Below are positions 1 to 8,560 of a stretch of 20,895 bases of DNA, in pieces. Below the pieces are notes generated by a model, which saw only the letters and a list, made by a program, of their open reading frames with translations, was not told the DNA's origin and made no database searches. Position 1 is the first letter of the stretch. Each line of letters opens with the position of its first letter. The DNA is from Haplosporangium gracile (taxonomy: Eukaryota; Mortierellomycota; Mortierellomycetes; Mortierellales; Mortierellaceae): positions 1-20,895 of the forward strand of contig JAAAUF010000564.1 of assembly GCA_015499985.1 (NCBI GenBank), in the 5' to 3' direction. The translations under genes and the position numbers were made by a program.

Positions 1-497
1 CACAAAGTGGGAGCATGTCTCTCGCCCTGTTTCCCATTTCCACGGATCACAAGCCAGGCAGCTGTGATCATGTTGGAGAAAAGGAGAAGATTGGGGACCC
101 GAAAACAACGAGCGGAGTAAAGAAAGAGAGCTTCTTGCCTTGCCTGCCTCTGCTACACTTGCACCTTGTCCATCTCCTTTCCTCCCCCCTTGCCTCTTGA
201 CTCATGAGGTAGCCCATCCAAATCAATCCTCACTCCCCACAATGCCGATAGGGGGTATCACTCTCCGCTTCAACCTTGTTGGCCGTTTAACCATGGCTGG
301 CAACGAAGGTTTAATGTAAACAAGAAAAACGTATACCCCATCCAGCCCAAATCATAAATAACACGACATGGCGATAAATGGCCAACTTTTTCCTTTCCTA
401 GGCATCGCGTTTGAAATCAAGTGGGCATTTAAAGAATTAAAAAAAAAAAAAGAGAGAGAGAGAGAGAGACGTTTTATGAAGTAAATATGTACTATGG
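1..497. other. 3' flank of the Kelch/BTB gene, no gene seen
   Basis: No convincing coding region is visible. A 61-codon plus-strand frame at 15-200 starts with ATG but has no recognisable motif or extension. The part nearest 497 is the presumed 3' UTR of the minus-strand Kelch/BTB gene. A minus-strand open frame runs on through this DNA to 352 only if the last intron of that gene is left unspliced. Confidence 0.5.
439..469. repeat. A-run followed by (AG)n microsatellite
   Basis: A run of 13 A joins about nine AG dinucleotides. It lies just past the stop codon of the minus-strand Kelch/BTB gene, so its transcript would carry a CU-rich stretch followed by U in the 3' UTR. It is a simple repeat likely to vary in length; no function is claimed. 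Confidence 0.9.
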
Positions 498-3336
498 TTA
501 TCGACCTCCAAAGGGACCCATCATTGTGCCAGCAACTCCACCTCCTCCCATGGACACTAACAGATATCAGCAAAAGACAAAATAAAACGAAAGAAGCGTT
601 AGCGAACATAACTCTCACAAGACAATACAGGGCTCTAGGACCACACAACAGACAAGAGGAAGGCTTACAGAAGCTGGTGTCCATGAGTTTTTGGATAACT
701 TCTTTCTTGGCCGCTTCGTTCGGCTTCTTCTTGTCTCCAACTTCAGATCCAGATCCGCTTTTACCACTCTTGACACTGGCCGTATCCGACTGGACTCCAG
801 TAATCGGAGCTACGCCAATGCTGGCAAAGGCCGGAACTCCCCTCTTTGTACTCGTGCTGGAGCCAGACCGTGTGCTTGCGCCAGAGCTTGCCACATTCGA
901 CGACTTGTTCTTGGATCCAGGGAAAGAGAAAAACGACGACTTCGTGGTTGTTGGCGGCGTCGACGGCACTGCTGCTGCTGGAGGAGGAGGCGACACCGGT
1001 GGTGGCGTCAGAGGTTCGGTATTCCAATGTTGAGGAGGCATCGTGCCAATGACCGAGCCTCGATTCCTGAGCATAGGGTGAGGCAAAGCCGTCGAGCCCT
1101 GCATCGAAAGGCGGTTGTAGTCGGGTGAGGGGGGTCCACTGATCAATGTGGGTGAAAGTGGCGGAGGTGGGTTGGGTTGGAACAGTCCGTGGATATTGTG
1201 CTGTTGCGACATATATGGAGCATGCCCGTTGACGCTGCTGCTACTGTAAGGGCTATATTGGGATTGATCCTCGCCTCCTGCTCCTCCATTCGGGTGATAG
1301 GGCTCTGACGAGTTCCACGCATTGTTGGCAGAAATACTCTGGCTAAGCGCCTGTTGCTGTTGGAGTTTGAGTTGTTGTTGCTGGAGCATTTTCTTGGCTG
1401 CAATCATGACCTTGAGAGATCGGATTTGAAGGCCAATCTGCTGTGAAAGCGCTGCTGTTTCGTAAACCATCGCCGCCGTCGACATGTTGAGCATCTGATG
1501 AAGCGCATGTGTCGCCAGGTCCCTGAGGCGGTCGAGACCATACATATCTGCGAGAAGTAAAAGTTGCGACAGGACTTGCGAGTGGTGCTGTTGTGCCGTG
1601 ACAAGATGATCCGTGTAGAGGTACTGTAGGAACGCCAAAACAACAGTATAAGGCTCTGGGAGGGAGAGCGTCTTTTTGGTTGAAAGAGTTGGATCGTGTT
1701 CGGTATTGTCGGTTTTGCATTGTGCCGCCTCCTTTTCCTCCTGCTCTCGCATCAGTGCTCCAAAATAGGGCCAGCGAGCCGAGAGGATGGCCGAGTTGAC
1801 GGGGATCCTCTGCTCGTCCTGAGTCAAGATCTCAAAGTCAGCCATCGAAGGATCGTTCAACAGGCTGAGACCGAGCTCCTGAGCTGTCTGAGTCATGGTG
1901 GTAGGAGGGTGCTGATAGATACCAAAGGCCTCCAGATCGACGATCGAGACATGCTCAAAGTTGGTCTGACGGTTTTGATAATCATCCGCAAGACTACGTG
2001 ACTTGTTGCCAAAGACCAGGTAGGCATTCGAGTTCTCCAACAAGAGACCTCTGTTCCAAGATCCAGTGCTAAAGACAGTGCCCGTGTCAATGCGAGTCCA
2101 AGCCAAGCTGGAGAGATTTAGAGACCAGATGCTGAACGACTGGTGAGCGTTAGTAAGATAGGTTCCGGAGAGGAGGAGATGCTGTCCGGCAATGGCTCCT
2201 GTGGGGAAACGCAGGCCAGGAGGAAGGACATTGCCCGTCATGGAGTGAGAGTGGTCCTGGGTGACAAAACCAGGAGGGGTTAAGACCTGGAGCTCACGCT
2301 TGACATCCGTAAAGTTGAAGTTGGAGTAAATATACACAGGGTTCTCCTCCTGCTGGACAGAGGGAGGGGACGTCATCGACTGGGACAGTCGGTAGACAGA
2401 TGAGCGCTGGTCGCTCGTAGAGGGAGGCGAGGCTGCCAAACCTCCAGATCCGATCGACAGCCGTGACATGTGGGCCCCCTTTTTGGAGAGGGCAAGGTTG
2501 GATGAGCTGCGGCGGAGCGAGGGAGTATAGTGGAGAGAGGTGTTGGAGGGGGTCTTGCGCAAGTACGACGTAGGGAATCCATCCGAGGTGACTGATGTGG
2601 GTGAAAGGGTTGGCGACAGCGATTCAGCTTCGCTTCCAATGAGGGGCATGAAGGAGCCCTTGCCACTACCGCTGACGGCAATGGAACGATAAGAGCCGCA
2701 GTGCTTTTCAAAGGGCATTGAGGCGATCCATTGGAGGCTGTCGAGGTCGAGGACACTCACTTCTTCAATGTACTGGTTGCTGATGTCCTGGCCGCCAATG
2801 ATGACCAACTTGTTGCCAGAGACACTGCTGAGATGTGCATAACGGGGCTTTGGTGCGTGCGGTGAGGATGGGATACGGACTTGACGCCACTGGAGAAGCT
2901 CGAGGTCCAAGATCTTGATATCATCAAAAACAACGAGGTCCTGGGGCTGACCCTCGGCAGATCCTGAGGACGAAGGTCCCATACCGCCAAAGATGACGAT
3001 GGTGTTCTTGTAAGCATTGGCCGAGTGGAAATAGCGCTCGGTTGGAGGAGCACCCATCTCGTTCTCGTCTTCTGCTCCGGGGTCGCCAATGGCCCGTTTA
3101 GGGACGACGTTGACGATCTCGGAGACGTTCTGCCAATGAAAGTCGTTGAGGTTGAGGACAAAGAGCGAGTTGGTCATTTGCCTGTTCTGGATGAGTCTGC
3201 CGCCAAAGAGGAAGAGTTTGTCGTCGACGATGGTCATTGTTGCGCCGACCAAGGGTGGGGGGATGTCGCCGGTGGTGATACGCGACGTTGTGGTCAAGTC
3301 CGAGATGGACTGGAGGCCGGGAGTCGGAGCTGGCAT
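498..3336 (-). CDS. Kelch-repeat and BTB/POZ domain protein
   Basis: Two exons: 3336-669 and 556-498. The 112-bp intron (668-557) has a GTAAGC donor, a CTGAT branch-like site and a TTAG acceptor. Splicing removes a nonsense extension and yields a 908-residue protein with a Gly-rich end. Residues about 28-205 hold three Kelch-like blades (FLFGG at 43-46, VIFGG at 114-118, VIIGG at 178-182), each followed by a Trp-containing strand. A Ser/Pro-rich insert (about 210-340) precedes further blade-like sequence (about 370-465). A BTB/POZ domain follows at about 492-615, starting at a D-x-x-M-A-D-F motif. The C-terminal third has poly-Gln (about 650-670) and Pro-rich segments. Kelch/BTB proteins usually act as scaffolds, either as cullin-3 adaptors or as Tea1/Ral2-type fungal polarity and Ras-signalling proteins; which applies here is inference. 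The start is the first ATG after a TATA-like site. An open frame continues 30 codons upstream without ATG, so an extra 5' exon is possible. Confidence 0.8.
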
Positions 3337-3480
3337 ATCTGAAGTCGAGTGCGCCCACTGTGGTACTGTCTTTGTGTTTTTTGTTTGTTGTCTTGTTGCC
3401 GTGCTGGTTCCTGATGAAAACGACACAGCGAAGGGTTACAATAATAAGAATTGTCGACTGGTGTCACACCCTGCCAAGGA

Positions 3481-3488
3481 ATATATAT
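3481..3488 (-). promoter_or_regulatory. TATA-like element upstream of the Kelch/BTB gene
   Basis: On the minus strand an AT-alternating ATATATAT stretch lies about 145 bp before the ATG at 3336. There is no other ATG between it and that codon, which agrees with 3336 being the translation start. Position and composition are the only support. Confidence 0.4.
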
Positions 3489-4599
3489 CTTAAAGAGAGA
3501 GAGATAGTGGAAGACCTAAAAAGTTGAACACACGAACAGGTGAACGAAGTGGTTGGGTGGACACAAAGATAGAAGGAAGAAAATGGTTAAAATTAATTCG
3601 CTCGTTAGTCATTTGATGTACCGAAGGGGGCGGGATGAAAAAGACAACACCAGCGGCCTCTTGCTGCTCTTTTGACAAGTGTTAAAAATGAAAGAAACCA
3701 CGAGCCACGCACACACAAACACAAATGCACTCACAAATCCCACTTCATCATGCAATTGGGCAATTGGCAGTTGGCAGCCCACAGATACACTCAAAAAATT
3801 ACAGAGACAGACGAAAGAAAAAACAATAATAATCCCAACCCAGCTCACTTTGCTTTCATCTCCAGCTCCAGCTTCAACTCCAGCTCAGCAAACGAGCAAG
3901 ACTGTAAATAGCCCGCGCTGGAAAGGTAAGCGTGCAGTGGATTATGAGTCTCGTCCGTTCCCTAATAAGAATAATAACCGCCGCTGCTCGTTGACGTGTA
4001 ATATTTGAAAGAGAGCTCAAGAGAGAGACGGACAGTGTAAATAAAGGAGACGGAGGGAGAGCGCGCAAGAGAGAAAGAGAGATGATGTAGATGATGTGGT
4101 GAAAACGACTGAGGTGGTTGTGCTGGCTGCAAGGGGTGACAACAGAACGGAAAAAAAAATGGCCACGAGGCAACGGTGTAGCGAAGGAGGAAAAAAAGAC
4201 GCAAGGGGTCAAGTCGAGTCGAGTAACAAAGGAAACAGGGGTTGAAATAATAGATGGAAAAGAAATAAGGTCCACAAGACAGCAAAAGGCAGTTAACCTT
4301 GTCGAGTCAGAACAAAGTCAAGGATGTGTTTGGGCGGAAGTTCACGGGTAGCGCAGCGCAAGGCAGGTGTGTATTCAAGGACGCAGAAGTTGAGCAAGGT
4401 CGATGTTTTCGTGGTTGTGGTGATAGTAGGAGAAAAAAGACGTTGGGGATTGTACGAAAGGGGTGTGCGGAGAAGTGAGGAAGGAGGTACGTATCACACC
4501 TTCTCCGAGGAAGAAGAAGAGTGTAAGTCTAAGTGAAAAGTATTTACAGTTCAGGTCGCCCTTTGGGTATATAGAGTGTGATGTGTATGGGTGCGATGG

Positions 4600-4790
4600 C
4601 GTGTAGATGAGGGGAGAAGGAGAATGTGGATGTATACAAGGAGGAAGAGGGTGAAGAAGGAAATGAGAAAGGTGAAGAGAAGGAGGATGGAAGAGGGTGA
4701 GAAGGGAGGAGACGGACAAGGGTAAAGAAAAGTAGAAGAAGAGACGAGAAGAGACGGGGGAGGGGCAGGGTGAAGAGGAGCAACAAAAGA
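4600..4790. repeat. Purine-rich (GA) tract, strand-asymmetric
   Basis: The plus strand is almost entirely A and G for roughly 190 bp, with irregular GAGAAGGAGG-type units and few pyrimidines. The minus strand is correspondingly C/T-rich. Long purine tracts can adopt triplex structures, and CT-rich tracts are common upstream of fungal genes. The function here is unknown. Confidence 0.7.
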
Positions 4791-4989
4791 CAAGCGAGGC
4801 AGTGTTGTAGGTGGGGAGAGAGGAGTACAGGAAGCACAAGAAAAAAAAATTTATGGTGAACTATTGTGATGCGCTGCACAATTATTTTTCCACTTGGACA
4901 GAAGGGAGAAGGAGAGACGAGCTAGGGTCTAAGGCCTTACATGCACGCATACATACATCTTTGAATGAATTTGCTCTCTTGTGTTGTGG

Positions 4990-5058
4990 TTTGTTTGCTT
5001 TTGCTTTGCTTTGCCTGCCTCTTTGTTTGCCTGTCCTCCTTGCTGGTTGCTTGCTCGC
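4990..5058. repeat. Degenerate TTTGC/TTGCT repeat
   Basis: A run of imperfect pentamers built from TTTGC, TTGCC and TTGCT leads up to the T25 run. It is a decayed simple repeat. Frames crossing it translate to low-complexity Leu/Cys-rich peptides and are not credible genes. Confidence 0.6.
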
Positions 5059-5068
5059 TTGGTGATTC

Positions 5069-5093
5069 TTTTTTTTTTTTTTTTTTTTTTTTT
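5069..5093. repeat. Homopolymer T25
   Basis: Twenty-five uninterrupted T residues. The length of such a run is easily mis-assembled and likely to be polymorphic. No feature of a retroelement poly(A) tail, such as an adjacent reverse-transcriptase frame or target-site duplication, was noticed beside it. Confidence 0.9.
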
Positions 5094-5164
5094 GAGTTTG
5101 TGAACCTTGTAACGCAATCCATCAGTTCATCAACAACCATCAGCCATCTCAGCTGATATCTCTC

Positions 5165-5268
5165 ATTTTTCTTTTCTTTTCTTTTCTTTTCTTTTCTTTT
5201 CGTTTCTTTTCTTTCTTTTCTTTTCTTTTCTTTTCTTTTCTTTTCTTTTCTTTTCCTTTCCTTTCATT
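5165..5268. repeat. (TTTTC)n pentanucleotide microsatellite
   Basis: About 20 nearly perfect copies of the pentamer TTTTC, with a G substitution near 5202 and TTTCC variants at the right end. One strand is wholly pyrimidine. The minus strand gives a Lys/Glu/Arg-rich frame that is a translation artefact of the repeat. Confidence 0.9.
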
Positions 5269-7100
5269 CCGCGCATCTCTTCTCTGGTCTCCATGGTTAA
5301 TATCCATCTCATTTACAATATTTGTCAAACTCACGATCGAAAACGGGTGGAGTGTCACTCGTTCTCCCACTTTTTCTTCAAGTCTCAAAAACACACACTA
5401 TCATAAAACTCACTAAAGATCCTGCTATTTTGGACCCCAGGAATTGGCGTTGTTCCCTCTCACTATCTCAAGCGTTGAGTTAACACCTGCTCAACAAGAG
5501 ATGTGTGGGTTTCTTGTTTTGTATTGATACCTTTTTTCTGTTCTCGTTCTTGTTCTTGCTCGTTTATTGCGATTGTTGATATTGTTGTTGTTGACCTTGT
5601 CTACTCTTCAGAGGTTTATTACTCGCTCACAGAGTGACACAACGATATTACTCTACTGACCATTGAACACTTGTAGTCTTTGACTTTTTGTGTTTTGTTT
5701 GTGCCTGTGTTTTTCGTTTCTCTTTTCTTCTCGTCCTCTTGTTCAATCGATGGCGATGGGAGCAAAAACGATGGTGTCTTTTCTACGCTTTTTGCTAACA
5801 TACCCTTCAAATATACACAACAACACATGGTGCCTTGACACAACGCTTATTTGGCTCCAGATAAAAGTTTGACATAGCCATAGCTATTTTCTCCCTTCGA
5901 GTTGACTAATACTCAGTATACTTATCGGACTCTTTCTGATGTCTACTACTGTTTTTGTATTTTTCGATGAAAAGGAAAGAAAATCAGGGGTGCCATCCCA
6001 AGAGCGAGAAAGAACGAAAAAAATGACAAACAAACAGCAGTAAACGGACCAACGAGGAAGAGAAAAATAAAACAAGCGAAACATATGAGCTTTAAAGCCT
6101 ATCAAATGTCATGATGGGGCTTACAATTATTATTCCTCTCTCTCTCTATCTTTCTTTTGCTCGTCTTGACCTTATGTTGCTTTTTTTTTGTTCTTTCGAA
6201 TTTGCCATGTACCTGGCTTTGTCACCGACAAGGGGTGGGCGAGGGAGTCGATGGGTGTGTGAGTGCAGGGCGCTGCGCGTGCGCGGGCATCTAACGGTCT
6301 GACTTTGCTGTTGTATGTCTTGCTTTTTGCAGAACAAACAATATGCGAGTGTTTGCTCAGAAGGGCAGGTAGGAAGGCGCAGAAGTGCAGCGATCAGGAA
6401 AAACTTCCGTCTCCCTTGTTTTTTTCGCATCTTTGTGTCATAACACCTTCCTTTGCGTAAAGTCAATTAGGGAGTGTTCTTTCACAGCCTCGCTCCTTTT
6501 TCAATACAGAGAGTTAATGGTGCACTGGCCCCCTCCCTTTTTTCATTAACGGCAAAGCCCTACCGTAAATACAATTTCGCTTTGGCGTTTGGCAATTAAA
6601 AAGAAAGGTACGTTAGATAAGTGATGTAAAAGAGAACAAACGGGGCAAGAGGAAGGGCTGGTGGTCCATTTTGTTCATTGTGATGTTGGTTCTGATGATG
6701 TTTGCTAGTGGGGGGAATAGAGTTCAATTTTTGTCGTCAGGAACCTTACCTCAGGGGCGATGACATTGAGAGGAAGACAATGTTTGGTATCATGCCCTCA
6801 TACCGACCTTTCCGTCTTCTTCCCCAGACAAACTATCGAGTGTGTGTCCATGAGATCAAAAAAAGAGTCTACAACCCATCATGCAAAAATCTCGGATTAC
6901 TCTAGTGCACGTCTACCTAGGCAAGTTCTTTCACGCTGACCTGGAGAGATGCTCGGCAACCAAGCATTGCGATCATTCAAAGGAATGGTTGTTTGTAAAA
7001 CTGATGGATAGCGGAGCTGGAATCTCATTCCTCTTTGTCTTTGCCTAAGTCTTCAGACACCCACACGACCATATAATTTATATGATGCGAATCGTCGGAT

Positions 7101-7106
7101 TTTATT
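7101..7106 (-). terminator. Polyadenylation signal of BUD23
   Basis: AATAAA on the minus strand, 84 nt beyond the BUD23 stop codon. Spacing and orientation suit a 3' UTR of ordinary fungal length. No other signal lies closer to the stop. Confidence 0.6.
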
Positions 7107-7189
7107 TGAGTTCGCAATGCTGATAAAATTACATGGTGTCGATGCGATAGAGAGTAGAAAAAAGGATATGAAAAGACAAAAATGTCGAC

Positions 7190-8370
7190 TTAAAACTTGG
7201 GACGACGCTTGCGAGCTGTAAATTTGGAGTCGTTGGCTGTCTTGTCACCCTTGGCGCGCAACTGCTCCTTCTTCTTGAGAACCCAGTTCTTGTCCTTACC
7301 AGGCTTGCGCTTGCCGGAGCGAATGCGAGAATCGTTTCTCCTAATAGATCATTTAATAAAAGAAAGGTTGTGAGCGTCAATCACTTGCTATTTTCGTAAA
7401 ACAATGATTCCCGAGGATGTCAAAAAAGCTTTCAATGACTTACTTCTTGGAGGTATACTGAACGCCGTTCTCGCCTGGTTCGCCTTCCTCGTCCTCTCCC
7501 AAAGCAGCAGGAAGCTGCTGCTTAATGCCATTGACTTCCTGACCGGCAAAAAGACAGAGATAGAACTTCTTGGCCTTCTTCGAGTTGGGATAATCGATTA
7601 CAAGACCTCCCTCAAAACCACAGCGGACAGCACATCCCATGATCAACTGGACCTGGTCATCGTTTTCGGGGTAAAATTGGAAAATGGCGCGAGCACCACG
7701 TCGGAGTGATGAATAAAGGGTAGAGAAGAAGCGCATCAAGCGGGCCTTGGGGTGATGCGAAGCCTTGTCGGCGTTGCAGAGCCACTGAAGGACCGAAATC
7801 GAGATACAGCCGTCAAATGTACCGGGGCGGAAAGCCATTCCTTGTCCAGCATCCTGAAGGAACAGATCGCCTGTGGCCTCCTGCTCCAGGGCGACCTCCA
7901 ACATGGCGGGGGCAATGTCGAATCCGACCCAGACATGGCCCTCCTCCTCCAAGACTTCGCCACTGAGTCCTGATCCACAGCCGACATCGAGAATAAATCC
8001 TGGATATCCGTCGGGCAAGTTGAGCAACTCTACAGCACGTCCTGCCATCTCGGCCTGAATAGCGGCAATGCGAGAGCTAGATTGAAGGAAAGGCAAGCCA
8101 TTTTTTTTCTTAATGACCTAATTCTCCATCTTTTCCAGAGAATGAGCTGATTGATGCACGCACAATTACTGTCTATCGATTATATCCTGATCCAAATGTG
8201 CTTACTTTCCGGTGTACTTGGCAGCCTCCTCGCCTCCATAGACCTAGTATGGAAAAAGTAATAACTTTTTGAGTTAAATGTTTTCAACGAGTAACATTTC
8301 TGGTAAATGCCACTACGAGTGCCTTTTCGCGTACGATTTCTGGGGGTGCTTGGTGCTCTGGTCGTGACAT
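7190..8370 (-). CDS. BUD23: 18S rRNA (guanine-N7) methyltransferase Bud23
   Basis: Four exons: 8370-8335, 8243-8206, 8076-7444 and 7340-7190. Introns of 91, 129 and 103 bp have donors GTACGC, GTAAGC and GTAAGT and TAG acceptors. All phases close and give 285 residues, close to the human and yeast enzymes (about 275-281, recalled). The N-terminus has the family signature RPEHQAPPEI followed by KYTGNSRI. The SAM-binding motif I is DVGCGSG at residues 55-61, then WVGFDIAPAML. The last 50 residues are the Lys/Arg-rich Williams-Beuren methyltransferase tail, including NWVLKKKEQ and ending KRRPKF. Family knowledge: Bud23, activated by Trm112, places m7G in 18S rRNA during nuclear 40S maturation. 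The start is the first ATG of the leader. The gene is divergent to the Rrn10-like gene across 190 bp, so the two may be co-regulated. Confidence 0.95.
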
Positions 8371-8560
8371 GGTGGAAGTGGCGATGGAGGAGTTGTTTCT
8401 TTAACCTGATCACCTCCACCTTTTGACAGCTTCGCCTAAAAAAAAAAAAGAAAAAAATCGAAAACAATGTGACGTCACTTTTGAGGCTAAAAGCAGTCAC
8501 AACCTGTTCTTTAAGCCTTTATTCAACAAAGTCATTCATTCCTTCCAAACATTTGCCGTG
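8371..8560. promoter_or_regulatory. Bidirectional promoter with CRE-like TGACGTCA site
   Basis: This 190-bp interval is the only DNA between the divergent start codons of BUD23 (8370, minus) and the Rrn10-like gene (8561, plus). A perfect palindromic TGACGTCA at 8470-8477, the binding consensus of ATF/CREB-type bZIP factors, lies near its middle: about 100 bp from one ATG and 84 bp from the other. An A-rich run (about 8438-8457) precedes it. An ATG at 8467 is followed at once by TGA; if transcription starts upstream of it, this would be a minimal upstream ORF. Shared control is inferred from geometry. Confidence 0.6.

Larger units (their letters stand above)
3489..7100. other. Long gene-poor interval rich in low-complexity DNA
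   Basis: This 3.6-kb stretch between the Kelch/BTB gene start and the BUD23 3' end shows no ORF with recognisable domains, no tRNA-like structure (no T-arm consensus noticed) and no convincing box C/D snoRNA. It is dominated by simple-sequence tracts listed separately. The side next to the Kelch/BTB gene (about 3.5-4.85 kb) is pyrimidine-rich on the minus strand, as often seen in fungal promoters and 5' leaders, so part of it may be that gene's promoter or a spliced 5' UTR. Frames at 3688-4008 (plus) and 6702-6905 (plus) are open but unconvincing. Confidence 0.5.

Noticed and set aside
352..668. Extension of the Kelch/BTB frame to 352
   Set aside because: The sequence after the GTAAGC donor reads as nonsense including translated AG microsatellite, and a clean in-phase intron gives a sensible end at 498.
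494..1033. Plus-strand open frame of 179 codons
   Set aside because: It lies antisense to the Pro/Ser-rich coding end of the Kelch/BTB gene and has no recognisable domain; a shadow frame.
3688..4008. Plus-strand open frame starting MKETTSHAHTNT
   Set aside because: ATG-initiated and somewhat protein-like (Thr/Pro/Ala-rich), but built on low-complexity DNA, with no domain and in a probable promoter of the opposite gene. Not enough support to call a gene.
4375..4879. Long minus-strand frames rich in Ser, Leu and Pro
   Set aside because: They are translations of the CT-rich strand of the purine tract in several frames at once, which is expected of low-complexity DNA.
5149..5394. Minus-strand frame rich in Lys, Glu and Arg
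   Set aside because: A direct translation of the TTTTC pentamer array, not a gene.
6702..6905. Plus-strand frame of 67 codons
   Set aside because: Begins with TTG, lacks flanking exons that I could join, and shows no family motif; the length is within chance.
6693..6950. TGATGA and downstream CTGA as a possible box C/D snoRNA
   Set aside because: The spacing of about 240 nt is too long and no terminal stem or internal D'/C' pair was seen.
7404..7709. Plus-strand ORF of 101 codons
   Set aside because: Antisense to the well-supported third exon of BUD23.
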